A stretch of 64,000 nt of DNA from Rathayibacter caricis DSM 15933 (GTDB lineage Bacteria; Actinomycetota; Actinomycetes; Actinomycetales; Microbacteriaceae): contig NZ_PZPL01000001.1 in the NCBI RefSeq assembly GCF_003044275.1, positions 1,240,001 to 1,304,000 of the forward strand, in the 5' to 3' direction. Under the pieces are notes generated by a model that worked only from the letters and a program-made list of their open reading frames with translations, was not told the DNA's origin and made no database searches. Position 1 is the first letter of the stretch; every line of letters begins with the position of its first letter. This document shows positions 49,432 to 58,268 of this stretch, one piece after another. A program made the position numbers and the translations under genes.

Positions 49432-49847
49432 TGCTGTCCGTCACCTACGTGAGCACGGCCTCCGAGACCTTCGGCGACGCCGACCTCGCCGAGCTGCTGC
49501 GGCAGAGCCGCGAGAACAACGCGCGCTCCGGTCTGACCGGGATGCTCCTGTTCAAGAACGGCCGCTTCATGCAGGTCCTCGAGGGCGAGGAGGAGGACGT
49601 GCTCGAGCGCTACCGCGTGATCGCGGCCGACCCGCGGCACACCGACGTCACCCAGCTGCTGAGCGAGTCGATCGAGGGCCGGCGCTTCCCGCAGTGGTCG
49701 ATGGGCTTCCCGACGCCCGAGGACGCGGAGCTCCGGCGGGCGCCGGGCTACGACGCGTTCTTCGACTCCCCGCAGAAGCGCCGGAGCAGCTGGGACGAGC
49801 CGTCGCGGGCGCAGCTGCTGCTGGACTGGTTCCGGCAGCGGGCCTGA
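49431..49847 (+). CDS. BLUF-domain blue-light receptor 1
   Basis: 138 residues. All residues of the BLUF flavin site are present at the correct spacing: Tyr6 (VTYVST), Asn30 (NNARSGLTG), Gln48 (FMQVLEG), Trp89 and Met91 (FPQWSMGF). The ~40 C-terminal residues form the usual capping helices. Its ATG (49431) overlaps the TGA of the GAF-PP2C phosphatase gene and the ribosome site (GAAGGAGGAGAG) lies inside that gene, so the two are made together. It probably reports blue light to that phosphatase. Confidence 0.9.
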   Translation: MLSVTYVSTASETFGDADLAELLRQSRENNARSGLTGMLLFKNGRFMQVLEGEEEDVLERYRVIAADPRHTDVTQLLSESIEGRRFPQWSMGFPTPEDAELRRAPGYDAFFDSPQKRRSSWDEPSRAQLLLDWFRQRA

Positions 49848-49869
49848 GGGCCGCGGCGCGGCGTCGCGC

Positions 49870-51012
49870 TCACGAGCCGGCGAACGGATCCACGTGCCGC
49901 CACGCCCGCCCGAGGCCGACCTCGCGTCGCAGGGCGAGAAGGGGTGCTGCGGCGGTGTAAGCGCGCCCCCGCTTCTCGCCGGTCGCCTCGAGGAGCCCAG
50001 CCTGCGCGAGCGTCGCCAGGTCGCGCGTCGCGGTCTGGGGGCTGACCGTCGCGCCCACTTCGGCGAGCGAGGAGATGTAGCGGCCTCTCGTGAGCGTCGC
50101 GCCGAGGAGGGCGTCGAACAGCGCGTCCAGGGCGCGGTCGTCGACGCCGGCCGCGAGGACCATCCTGCTCAGGGCCGTCGTCGCCTCGCTCGCGGCGGCG
50201 ATGCGGAAGGCTCGCTCCTGGGCCTGGTTGAGGTGCGCGGTGAGCATGAACCGGATCCACGGGCGGGCACGTTCGGGACGCACGAGCCCCGGAGCCCACT
50301 CCCCGCAGCCGACCTCGGCGAGCACGTCGTAGTACGCCTGGGTGTGGCGGCCGAGGTACTCCTCCGTCGAGAGGAAGACGGGCGAGACGTCGTCGTCGGC
50401 CGCCAGGACGAGGGACTGCAGGATGCGCGCCATGCGCCCGTTGCCGTCTCGGAACGGGTGGATGAGCACGAAGTTGAGGTGCGCCATCGCCGCGTCGACG
50501 AGACTGTCGCCGGTGCCGCGCACGGTCGTGGTCAGCTCCTCCATCAGCGGAGGGAGGTCCTCGGCGGGCGCGCCTTCGTGCACGATGTCCCCGGTCGACT
50601 CCTGCTGGACGAACACCGGCCCGAGCCGGTAGCGCCCGGGCCGCACCGACAGATCGTGCGACGTCACCATGTAGTGCAGGCTGCGCAGGAGTGTCGGGTC
50701 GACGACCACCGGATCCTGCGCGAGCTGGAGGGCGTAGGTCATCGCGAGCTGGTAGCCGAGGAGGGCGCGCGCCGTGTCGTCGCCCACTCCTGGGGGCTGC
50801 TCGCCCTGGGCGAGTGCGCCCACCTCGTCGACGCTCGCGGTGATGCCCTCGATGCTGTTCGACCCCTGCACGTTGCGCGCGATCGTCATGCGGCGCAGCG
50901 GTGCCGTCCAGCGGTTCGCCTGGCGCACCTGGTGCAGCAGGGAGTCGCTCACGGTCCTGATCTCGCGGCGGACCTCGAGTTCCTCGTCCGTGAGCTCCGG
51001 TGCGGTGTACAT
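49870..51012 (-). CDS. Fic-family protein (class II, self-inhibited)
   Basis: 380 residues from ATG at 51012 (GGAGG upstream). The Fic core is HPFRDGNGRMAR (catalytic His185). The inhibitory helix motif SxxxEG is present N-terminally as SNSIEG (51-56), which defines class II. A C-terminal winged-helix region (TRGRYISSLAEVGATVSPQTATRDLATLAQAGLLEATGEKRGRAYTA) suggests DNA binding. Fic enzymes transfer AMP or related groups to protein targets. Single copy, no antitoxin gene beside it. It converges with BLUF 1 at 23 bases. Confidence 0.88.
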   Translation of the reverse strand: MYTAPELTDEELEVRREIRTVSDSLLHQVRQANRWTAPLRRMTIARNVQGSNSIEGITASVDEVGALAQGEQPPGVGDDTARALLGYQLAMTYALQLAQDPVVVDPTLLRSLHYMVTSHDLSVRPGRYRLGPVFVQQESTGDIVHEGAPAEDLPPLMEELTTTVRGTGDSLVDAAMAHLNFVLIHPFRDGNGRMARILQSLVLAADDDVSPVFLSTEEYLGRHTQAYYDVLAEVGCGEWAPGLVRPERARPWIRFMLTAHLNQAQERAFRIAAASEATTALSRMVLAAGVDDRALDALFDALLGATLTRGRYISSLAEVGATVSPQTATRDLATLAQAGLLEATGEKRGRAYTAAAPLLALRREVGLGRAWRHVDPFAGS

Positions 51013-51026
51013 CGATCCTCCATGAC

Positions 51027-51034
51027 TATTAATA
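51027..51034 (-). promoter_or_regulatory. Probable -10 region of the fic gene
   Basis: The palindrome TATTAATA sits 15 bases before the fic ATG in an AT-rich island (51021-51045) that stands out from the GC-rich surroundings. TATTAA on the minus strand is a good -10. No -35 is clear. The symmetry could also serve an autoregulator. Confidence 0.35.
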
Positions 51035-51209
51035 AGCATCATATGACGTCGGGTGCTCACGGCGAACGCGGAGGGCGCGGCAACGGTGAGAGCGCTCCCG
51101 GCGGATCGGACCGGGTCCGGTTTGTCAATCGTCTTCACCCCGGTCGGCGGGTTTCCTACGATCGGCTGGTCGGGCCGGATCGCGGTGCCCGGGAGCAGCG
51201 AGGGGCGCA

Positions 51210-52715
51210 GTGCCGGACTTCTCGTTCCTCCGGCCGCGCTCGACGGCGGGGGCGGTGCTCTCGGAGCTCGCCGCGACGGGCGCGCGGCTCGAGGGCCCCG
51301 ACGTCCGGGTGACGAGCGTGACCGTCAGCGACCGCGAGGTCGAGCCGGGCGGGCTGTTCGCCGCGCTGCCGGGGCGGGGCGCGCACGGTGCCGACTTCGT
51401 CGAGCGGGCTCGGGCGGCGGGCGCGGTCGCCGTGCTCACGGACGAGGAGGGGGCGGCGCGCATCGCCGGCCTGCCGGTGCTCGTCGCTCCGGATCCGCGG
51501 CGGGTCCTGGGACGGATCGCGGCGCGCGTCTACGGCACCGACTCCGCTCGGCCGCCGCTCTTCGGCGTGACGGGCACGAACGGCAAGACGACGACCGTGC
51601 ACCTGCTGACGGCGGTGCTCGAGCAGCTCGGGAGGCGCGTCGGGCACAGCTCGACGGCGACGCGACGCAGCGGCCCCGTCGAGATCGCGAGTCGGCTCAC
51701 CTCGCCCGAGGCGCCGGAGCTGCACGCGCTGCTGGCGCGCATGGTCGAGGACGGGGTGGACGCCGCCGCCCTCGAGGTGAGCGCGCAGGCGCTGACGCGG
51801 CACCGGGTCGATGGGCTGCACTTCGATGTCGCGGGATTCACCAACCTCAGCCACGACCACCTCGACGACTACGGCGGCATGGACGAGTACCTGCGGGCGA
51901 AAGCGCGGCTGCTGCATCCGTCGCTGTCGCGTCGGGCGGTGGTGCTGCTCGATTCGCCGGCGGGCGAGCGGATGCGCGACCTGGCCGAGGTGCCCGTGGT
52001 CACCGTCGCGTCGATCGCCGGCACCGGCGCGGACTGGCGGGTCGAGGTGCTCGAGTCGACGACGACGCGCACCGCGTTCCGGCTGAGCGGGCCCGGCGGC
52101 TCGCTGACCACCTCCGTCCCCCTCGTCGGCCGGCACATGGCGGCGGACGCGGGGCTCGCGCTGGTGATGCTGCTGTCGGCCGGGCATCCGCTCCCGGCGC
52201 TCGCCGAGGCGGTGCGCGACGGGATCCACGCGCGCGTGCCGGGCCGCTCGCTCCTGGTCTCGGGGGAGCGCGGGCCGCGGGTGTACCTCGACTTCTCGCA
52301 CACGCCCGACTCGATCGAGAAGACGGTGGCGGCGCTGCGCGAGGTGACTCCGGGACGCGTGATCGTGGTGCTCGGAGCGGACGGCGACCGGGACCCCTCC
52401 AAGCGCGCACCGATGGGGCGGGCGGCGGCCGAGGGGGCGGACGTGGTCGTCGTGACCGACCACCACCCGCGGTCGGAGGATCCGGCGCGGATCCGCCGCG
52501 CCCTGCTCGAGGGCGCCCGGCTCGGCGGCGATGTGCGCGAGATCGCGGAGCCCGCGGAGGCGATCCGCTCAGCGCTGGGCTCGGCCACCGACTCCGACAG
52601 CGTGCTCTGGGTGGGGCCGGGCGACACGGACTACCGCCTGGTGCGCGATGTCGAGGTGCCGTACTCGCCGCGCCGCGACGCGCGCGAGGCACTCGTCGAG
52701 CTCGGCTGGGGCTGA
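51210..52715 (+). CDS. MurE-like Mur ligase
   Basis: 501 residues from GTG at 51210. Three Mur domains: an N-terminal UDP-binding part with VTSVTVSDREVEPGGLFAAL, a central ATPase with GVTGTNGKTTT (119-129) and the carbamyl-lysine region HLDDYGGMDEYLRAKARLL, and a C-terminal domain with LDFSHTPDSIEKTVAALRE. MurE adds the third amino acid of the peptidoglycan stem. At the position of the DNPR specificity motif it has DHHPRSEDP. It is outside any cell-division cluster, so it is probably a paralogue or an enzyme with another acceptor. Confidence 0.8.
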   Translation: MPDFSFLRPRSTAGAVLSELAATGARLEGPDVRVTSVTVSDREVEPGGLFAALPGRGAHGADFVERARAAGAVAVLTDEEGAARIAGLPVLVAPDPRRVLGRIAARVYGTDSARPPLFGVTGTNGKTTTVHLLTAVLEQLGRRVGHSSTATRRSGPVEIASRLTSPEAPELHALLARMVEDGVDAAALEVSAQALTRHRVDGLHFDVAGFTNLSHDHLDDYGGMDEYLRAKARLLHPSLSRRAVVLLDSPAGERMRDLAEVPVVTVASIAGTGADWRVEVLESTTTRTAFRLSGPGGSLTTSVPLVGRHMAADAGLALVMLLSAGHPLPALAEAVRDGIHARVPGRSLLVSGERGPRVYLDFSHTPDSIEKTVAALREVTPGRVIVVLGADGDRDPSKRAPMGRAAAEGADVVVVTDHHPRSEDPARIRRALLEGARLGGDVREIAEPAEAIRSALGSATDSDSVLWVGPGDTDYRLVRDVEVPYSPRRDAREALVELGWG

Positions 52716-52886
52716 GTCGCGGAACGGAGTGGCCCGCGCGTGATCCGTCGCTGATGGTCGCCGCGGAAGGATCAGGACGGCCGTCCGTGACGGATCGACG
52801 CGGGCGGAGGCCCGGCAGAGATCGGAGCGCGGCCGTTCGCGACGGATCGGGGCGCTGACCGGTGGTGACGTGGGGCCACCGCGCGC

Positions 52887-53303
52887 TCAGGCGGCGGGGC
52901 GCTCCTGGAACCAGCGGACGAGCTCGCGCAGGGCCGGGAGGGTCAGGCTCGTCTCGCGGTCGCCGGCGAGGTCCTCGAACGTGGTGCGGAAGCCCTCGGG
53001 CTGCGCGGTCTCGGGCACGGCGGCGTACGCCATCGACCACTCCGGGAACAGGCGCTCGGTCGTCGTCTCCTTGAGCAGGATGCGGATCGACTCGTGCCGG
53101 GGATCGTGCTCGATGGCGTCCATCCGCTCGCGCACCGCCTCGTCGGGGCCCTCGAGCACCTGGAGGAAGCGGCCGTCGCGGTACAGGAGCATGCCGGTGA
53201 GGTCGACCCGCGCGTTGTCGGCGCGGCTCTGCTGCAGGAGCGACGCGAGGCGCGCCTCGTCGAACGGGGCGGTGGCGCGGCTGGAGTAGACGAGGGAGAG
53301 CAT
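52887..53303 (-). CDS. BLUF-domain blue-light receptor 2
   Basis: 138 residues, the same length as BLUF 1 and clearly related. Flavin-site residues are Tyr6 (LVYSSR), Asn30 (DNARVDLTG), Gln48 (FLQVLEG) and the Trp/Met pair in FPEWSMAY. ATG at 53303 has GAGGGAGAG upstream. No enzymatic gene is coupled to it; it faces away from the MurE-like gene and follows the AAA ATPase gene on the same strand at a distance of 97 bases. A second receptor with a different partner is likely. Confidence 0.88.
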   Translation of the reverse strand: MLSLVYSSRATAPFDEARLASLLQQSRADNARVDLTGMLLYRDGRFLQVLEGPDEAVRERMDAIEHDPRHESIRILLKETTTERLFPEWSMAYAAVPETAQPEGFRTTFEDLAGDRETSLTLPALRELVRWFQERPAA

Positions 53304-53400
53304 GGGACCGGCTTTCGGGAGGTGTGCCTGCAGTCGATCACGATCGCCGACGCCGCGCAGGGACTGGCTGAGCCGGGTCGGTGCTGCTAGCAGGCCCCCG

Positions 53401-54915
53401 TCAGACGTCTTGGTCGTCGTCGTACGAGACCGAGTAGGAGCTGCTCATCGCGGACGACGAGTACCCCGCGGTCGTCACCTCGCCGTCCGGACCTGCGTCG
53501 TGCGGGCCGGCGTCATACGGGTCGACGTCGTCGCCCTCCGGATCCCGCCGCTCGCCCGGGCTGCCCAGGAGCAGGCGGGTGAGCGACTCCGCCGACGACA
53601 GCAGCACCTCGAGCGCGGCCGCCAGGTCGCCGTCGCCGGGTGCGGAGCCGCGGAGGGCGGCGGCGAGGACGCTGCGGCGCATGAGCTCCTTCGCGAACGA
53701 GCCGGTCGTCCCCTCCGCCCGCTCCGCCGCGGCATCGAGCGCCGCCTCGCTGAACGGCAGGGCGTCGGCGTACCGGCGGAACAGGCGGCGGCGCGCGTCG
53801 AGTCCGGGGAGCGGGATCTCGACGCCGAGGTCGACCCGGCCGGGACGCGCGGCGAGGGCGCGCTCGAGCACCTGCACGCGGTTCGTGGTCATCACGAAGG
53901 CCACGTCGGCGTCCCCGTCGAGGCCGTCGAGCGCGTCGAGCACCTCGAACAGCAGCGGCTGCGGGCTGTGCGAGCGCTCCATCGCCACCAGGTCGATGTC
54001 CTCGAGCACGACCAGCGCGGGCGGGAAGGTGCGCGCGATCTCGGCGGCGGCGCCGATGAAGCGGATGCTCGACCCGGTCAGCACGATCGCAGTGGTCCCC
54101 GGGGTGCGGGAGAGCAGGTGGCGCACCGTGAGCGTCTTGCCGGTGCCGGGAGGGCCGTAGAGCAGCAGGCCGCGCTTGAGGTGCTGACCCGCCTCGAGCA
54201 GCTCGGCGCGGTGCTCGCCGATGCCGACGACGTGGTCGACGACGGAGTCGAGCACGCCCTCCTCGAGCACGACCTCGCTCGCGGCGACCGCAGGACGGGG
54301 GAGGAAGACGGCTCCGGCGTGACGGCCGAACTCGGTGCCCGCGAACGAGAGCACCTGGCCGCGCAGCACGCTGTGCTCGATCATCAGCGCGTGCAGGCGG
54401 CGGACGAACGCCGGCACGACCCCCTCGTCGGCCGCGAGGATCTCGAGCGTCGCGGTCTCGCGACCCACCTGGGGCATCGCGTCCCGTTGCAGCACGGCGA
54501 CCGGCACGCCCTCGAAGCGGAGCAGGCGCACGCCGAACGCGATCACGCGACGGTCGGAGTCGGGCCCGGTGGCGCGGGTGGCGTACGTCACGGGGCCGGG
54601 CGCGAACCGGTTGTAGGGGTTCGCGAGCATCTCGCCGATCGAGGAGTGGGCGCGCTGCTCGCCGCCGCCGACGCCGAGGACGGAGGAGTCGGCTCCCGAG
54701 AGGACGTCGAGCGCGAGGTCGGCGTCGACCAGGCGGTGCGGGAGGACCTCCTCGGTCGTGACCGACAGGGTCGTCGCGTCGACGCCGAGATGCTCGCTCA
54801 CGGCGTCGCCGAGCGGCGTGCGCTCGGCGATCTGCTCGGTCGCGGCGAGCTTCTCGACGTGCTTGAGGTAGCGGGAGACGACCCGCATCAGCTCCCGGTC
54901 GGATTCCTCGAGCAT
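53401..54915 (-). CDS. AAA-family ATPase
   Basis: 504 residues from ATG at 54915 (GGAAGG upstream). Walker A is GPPGTGKT (254-261), Walker B VVLEDIDL, sensor-type FVMTTNRVQVLERALAARPGRVD with the arginine finger. This is the classical AAA layout of membrane-protease or BCS1-like remodelling ATPases. The ~200-residue N-terminal region is unrecognised. The C-terminus is low-complexity, with two DAGP repeats and a Ser/Tyr/Asp-rich end (AMSSSYSVSYDDDQDV). No protease domain is present. The substrate is unknown. Confidence 0.85.
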   Translation of the reverse strand: MLEESDRELMRVVSRYLKHVEKLAATEQIAERTPLGDAVSEHLGVDATTLSVTTEEVLPHRLVDADLALDVLSGADSSVLGVGGGEQRAHSSIGEMLANPYNRFAPGPVTYATRATGPDSDRRVIAFGVRLLRFEGVPVAVLQRDAMPQVGRETATLEILAADEGVVPAFVRRLHALMIEHSVLRGQVLSFAGTEFGRHAGAVFLPRPAVAASEVVLEEGVLDSVVDHVVGIGEHRAELLEAGQHLKRGLLLYGPPGTGKTLTVRHLLSRTPGTTAIVLTGSSIRFIGAAAEIARTFPPALVVLEDIDLVAMERSHSPQPLLFEVLDALDGLDGDADVAFVMTTNRVQVLERALAARPGRVDLGVEIPLPGLDARRRLFRRYADALPFSEAALDAAAERAEGTTGSFAKELMRRSVLAAALRGSAPGDGDLAAALEVLLSSAESLTRLLLGSPGERRDPEGDDVDPYDAGPHDAGPDGEVTTAGYSSSAMSSSYSVSYDDDQDV

Positions 54916-55175
54916 GCGGACCTTCCCCCCTGGCGGTGGTCCGCCGTCGGGGGAGACGCTAGCGCGGGTCGGCGGGCGGTGGGGGAACCCGCTCCTGCGG
55001 GCTCCCTCGACGCTCCGGGGTTCCTGCGGCGGAGTCACCGCTCGGTCAGCCCCCTCTCGGGGCACGAGCAGACCGGTCGGTTAGCGTGGCGGCTCGCACC
55101 GCCCACGGGATCCAGGACGCGCACCGGATCCAGGACGGACAGCCGGAGCCGGGACCACGCACAGGAGGAGACACC

Positions 55176-56576
55176 ATGACCGAGCAGATCGGGATCCCCG
55201 AGGCCACCGCACTCGAGCAGCAGCGGCGCACCGTCGCGATCCTCGGGGCCGGAGGCGACCTCACCGAGCGGCTGCTGCTCCCGGGGCTGGGACGGGTCGC
55301 GGAGCTCGCGCGCGACTCCGAGCTCACCCTCGTCGGAGCCGCCCGCACGCCGCAGAGCGACGAGGAGTGGCAGGCGCTCGTCCGCCGCAGCCTCGAGGAC
55401 GCGGGGATCGCGGCGCACACCGTCGACGACCTCGCCTCGCGGGCGCGCTTCGTCGCGACCGACGCCTCCGATCCGGAGCAGCTGGCGGCCCTGCTCGACG
55501 CCTGCCCGTCGACGCCCGTGCTCTACGTGGCGCTCCCGCCGGCCATGGGACACGCGGTCGCGGAGTCGCTGGGGCGGATCGAGCTGCCGGAGGACCTCGT
55601 CGTCGCGATCGAGAAGCCGTTCGGCGAGGACCTCGACGACGCCGTCTCGCTCAACGCCGCCCTCGCGGCCGTGATCCCCGAGGACCGCCTCTGGCGCATC
55701 GACCACTTCCTCGGCAACGCGACGGTGATGGGGATGCTGGGCCTGCGCTTCGGCAACCGGCTGCTCGAGGCGAGCTGGAGCGCCGAGCACATCGAGAAGG
55801 TCGAGATCGTCTACGACGAGACGCTCGGGATCGAGGGGCGCGGGAAGTTCTACGACGGCACCGGGGCGCTGCGCGACATGCTGCAGAGCCACCTGCTGAT
55901 GGTGCTGGCGCTGACGGTGATGGAGCGGCCCGACGAGGTCTCTCCCCAGGACGTCCACGCCCGGATGGCGGAGGCGCTCGGTGCCGTCCGCCTCTGGCGC
56001 GACGACCCCGCCACGGCCCGCCGCGCCCGCTACACCGAGGGGCGTCTCGACGGCCGCCTGCTCCCCTCCTACGTCGACGAGCCCGACGTCGACCCCGAGG
56101 CCGGTACCGAGACGCTCGCGCAGCTCCTCCTCCAGGTCGACGTCCCGCGCTGGGCGGGCGTGCCGTTCGTGCTGCGCTCCGGCAAGGGGATCGGCGACCC
56201 TCGCACCGAGGTCGCCGTGCACTTCCGCGCCGCGACTCCGCCCCGGGGCCTCCGCTCGGGCGGGGAGGACGCCGGGACCGTTCTGCGCCTGTCGCTGAAG
56301 GGCGGCGACGTCGGGCTCGACCTGTTCGTGAACAGCGCCGACGACCTGACCGACCTCGAGCGCGCGACGCTGGAGGCGCATCCGGGAACCGCCACCCTCG
56401 ACGCCTACGGGCAGGTGCTCGCGGGGATCCTGCAGGGCGACACCCTGCTGTCGGTGCCGGGCGACGTCGCCGAGCAGTGCTGGCGCATCGTCACTCCGGT
56501 GCTCTCGCACTGGGCCGACGGGGCGGCGCCGCTCGAGGAGTACGAGGCGGGGAGCGCGGGGCCGGAGGGCTGGTGA
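55176..56576 (+). CDS. Glucose-6-phosphate dehydrogenase homologue with altered substrate motif
   Basis: 466 residues from ATG at 55176 with AGGAGGAG upstream. Overall G6PDH sequence: dinucleotide motif LGAGGDLTERLLLPGL, EKPFGEDL, active-site RIDHFLGN (174-181) and the conserved FYDGTGALRDMLQSHL. The usual RIDHYLGK lysine that binds the sugar phosphate is replaced by Asn181, and the GASGDL serine is Gly. The catalytic Asp176 and His177 remain. It is probably a paralogue with another sugar or cofactor, and no opcA, tal or tkt genes are beside it. Confidence 0.8.
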   Translation: MTEQIGIPEATALEQQRRTVAILGAGGDLTERLLLPGLGRVAELARDSELTLVGAARTPQSDEEWQALVRRSLEDAGIAAHTVDDLASRARFVATDASDPEQLAALLDACPSTPVLYVALPPAMGHAVAESLGRIELPEDLVVAIEKPFGEDLDDAVSLNAALAAVIPEDRLWRIDHFLGNATVMGMLGLRFGNRLLEASWSAEHIEKVEIVYDETLGIEGRGKFYDGTGALRDMLQSHLLMVLALTVMERPDEVSPQDVHARMAEALGAVRLWRDDPATARRARYTEGRLDGRLLPSYVDEPDVDPEAGTETLAQLLLQVDVPRWAGVPFVLRSGKGIGDPRTEVAVHFRAATPPRGLRSGGEDAGTVLRLSLKGGDVGLDLFVNSADDLTDLERATLEAHPGTATLDAYGQVLAGILQGDTLLSVPGDVAEQCWRIVTPVLSHWADGAAPLEEYEAGSAGPEGW

Positions 56577-56750
56577 GCGGGTGCCGTGGCGTCTTCTCGA
56601 CGGTGATCGGCCGTCGTCGCGCCTCATGGGACGCGGCGCGCTGACACGGTGGGAGCAGTGCGGAGGATCCGCACGCCGGAGACGGCCGATCTCCCGAGGG
56701 GGAGCCATGCGCAGCACGACCACACCCGATCTGGGCCGAGGGGGACGCGC

Positions 56751-57074
56751 GTGATCACGATCCACCTGCGCTATCAGATCGACCCGTCGCTCCTGGACGT
56801 GTTCACCGACTACGCCACCCGGTGGATGGCCCTGGTCGACCGCTTCGGCGGGCAGCACCACGGCTACTTCCTCCCGGCGGAGGGGGACAGCGACGAGGCC
56901 TTCGCGCTCTTCACGTTCCCGTCCCTCGCGGACTACGAGCGGTACCGGATCGACTCGCTCACCGACCCGGAGTGCATCGCCGCGTACGAACTGGCGCGGG
57001 ACTCCCGCTGCATCGTGCGCTACGAGCGGCGGATCCAGCGGCCGCTGCTGCCGGGTGGGGCCGAGGGGGTCTGA
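56751..57074 (+). CDS. NIPSNAP-family protein
   Basis: 107 residues from GTG at 56751 (CGAGGGGGACG upstream). ITIHLRYQIDPSLLDVFTDYATRWMALVDRFGGQHHGYFLPAEGDSDEA and FPSLADYERYRIDSLTDPECIAA fit the ferredoxin-like NIPSNAP fold (dimeric alpha-beta barrel). The family often acts as a small-molecule enzyme or binding protein of unknown function. It lies 174 bases after the dehydrogenase homologue on the same strand and is followed by a bidirectional hairpin. Confidence 0.75.
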   Translation: MITIHLRYQIDPSLLDVFTDYATRWMALVDRFGGQHHGYFLPAEGDSDEAFALFTFPSLADYERYRIDSLTDPECIAAYELARDSRCIVRYERRIQRPLLPGGAEGV

Positions 57075-57122
57075 GGCCGCGGGTGCTCGAGGGCCCGCTC
57101 GGCGGCGTCGCACACGCAACAT

Positions 57123-57175
57123 CAGCTGAGGAGGGGGTCCAGCGGCTGACAGGCGAGAGACCCCCTTCCCAGCTG
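57123..57175. terminator. Bidirectional 17-bp hairpin
   Basis: CAGCTGAGGAGGGGGTC (57123-57139) pairs with GACCCCCTTCCCAGCTG (57159-57175) with two mismatches and a 19-base loop. It separates the convergent NIPSNAP (+) and sugar-dehydrogenase (-) genes. Confidence 0.6.
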
Positions 57176-57197
57176 AGGTTCTGCACGGCCGACCGGC

Positions 57198-58268
57198 TCA
57201 GAGCGGGTCGATGCGGAGGATGCGGTCGTCGCCCTCGCGCGGCTCCAGACGGCTGTTCGTGTTACCTGTGACGAACCAGAGCGAGCCGTCCGGGGCCGGG
57301 GTGACGGCCCGGATGCGCCCGTAGTCGCCGGTGTAGAGGTCGGTGGCGGAGGAGGGATCGTCGACCGGCACCGTGCGCAGGCGCTCGCCGCGCAGATTCG
57401 CGACGTAGACGGTGCCGTCCAGCACCGCGACTCCGCTCGGGCTGGCGTCGGCCGGCGCCCACTGCTGCACCGGGTCGACGAAGTCCTCACCGCCGGCGAC
57501 GCCCTCGGCCTCCGGCCAGCCGTAGTTCGCCCCGGCAGTGATGATGTTCAGCTCGTCCCAGGTGTCCTGCCCGAACTCGCTGGCGAACATCGTGCCGTCC
57601 TCGGCCCAGCCCAGACCCTGCACGTTGCGGTGGCCGGAGCTGTAGACGAGGGAGCCGGGGTACGGGTTGTCCTCGGGAACGCCTCCGTCGGCGGTCATCC
57701 GGAGGATCTTGCCCGAGAGTGCGTCGAGGTCCTGCGCGCTCGCGCGGTCGCCCGCATCGCCGACTCCCGCGTAGAGCAGGCCGTCAGGGCCGAAGGCGAT
57801 CCGCCCGCCGTTGTGGAACGTCGCCGAGGGGAGGCCGTCGAGGATCGTGCGCTCGTTGTCGAGCCGGAGGGACCCGGGCGAGCCGGCGAGGTCGAAGCGC
57901 TGGATGCGGTTGCCGTCGGGGCCGGTCGAGTAGGCGTAGAGGCGGCTCTGTTCGTCGACCGCGAGACCCAGCAGCCCGCCCTCGCCCTGGTGCACGACGT
58001 CGTCGAGCTCGGCGACCTCGCGGGCCTCGCCGCTGTCGTCGAGCTCGAGGATCCGGCCGGTGTCGCGCTCGCTGACGAGCGGCGTCGTGCCGACGAAGAC
58101 GATCGACCAGGGGGTGGTGAGGCCGGTCGTGATCTCGGTCGGGGCGGGGGCGGCCGTCGCGGTGGCGGGAGTGGTCGCGGCGCTCGGGTCGCCCGCGGCG
58201 GTGCATCCGCTCAAGAGCGCCGCGACGGCGACGGTGAGGCCGAGGGAGGTCGTGGTGCGGCGGGTCAT
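57198..58268 (-). CDS. PQQ-dependent sugar dehydrogenase-like lipoprotein
   Basis: 356 residues from ATG at 58268 (GAGGAGACC upstream). Lipoprotein signal with lipobox LLSGC (Cys ~22), Ala/Thr/Pro linker, then a six-bladed propeller of the soluble aldose/sorbosone dehydrogenase family: LTTPWSIVFVG, HQGEGGLLGLAVD with the family His, HNGGRIAFGPDGLLYAGVGDAGD, SSGHRNVQGLGW and NYGWPEAEG. Members oxidise sugars with PQQ outside the membrane. The C-terminal propeller of the giant kelch protein at 8951 is a distant relative. PQQ synthesis genes are not seen. Confidence 0.85.
   Translation of the reverse strand: MTRRTTTSLGLTVAVAALLSGCTAAGDPSAATTPATATAAPAPTEITTGLTTPWSIVFVGTTPLVSERDTGRILELDDSGEAREVAELDDVVHQGEGGLLGLAVDEQSRLYAYSTGPDGNRIQRFDLAGSPGSLRLDNERTILDGLPSATFHNGGRIAFGPDGLLYAGVGDAGDRASAQDLDALSGKILRMTADGGVPEDNPYPGSLVYSSGHRNVQGLGWAEDGTMFASEFGQDTWDELNIITAGANYGWPEAEGVAGGEDFVDPVQQWAPADASPSGVAVLDGTVYVANLRGERLRTVPVDDPSSATDLYTGDYGRIRAVTPAPDGSLWFVTGNTNSRLEPREGDDRILRIDPL

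Noticed and set aside
52716..52886. GATCCGTC (52742-52749) and GACGGATC (52789-52796) as a terminator or operator
   Set aside because: The arms are short and 39 bases apart, and similar GACGGATC words recur nearby, so chance in GC-rich DNA is a sufficient explanation.
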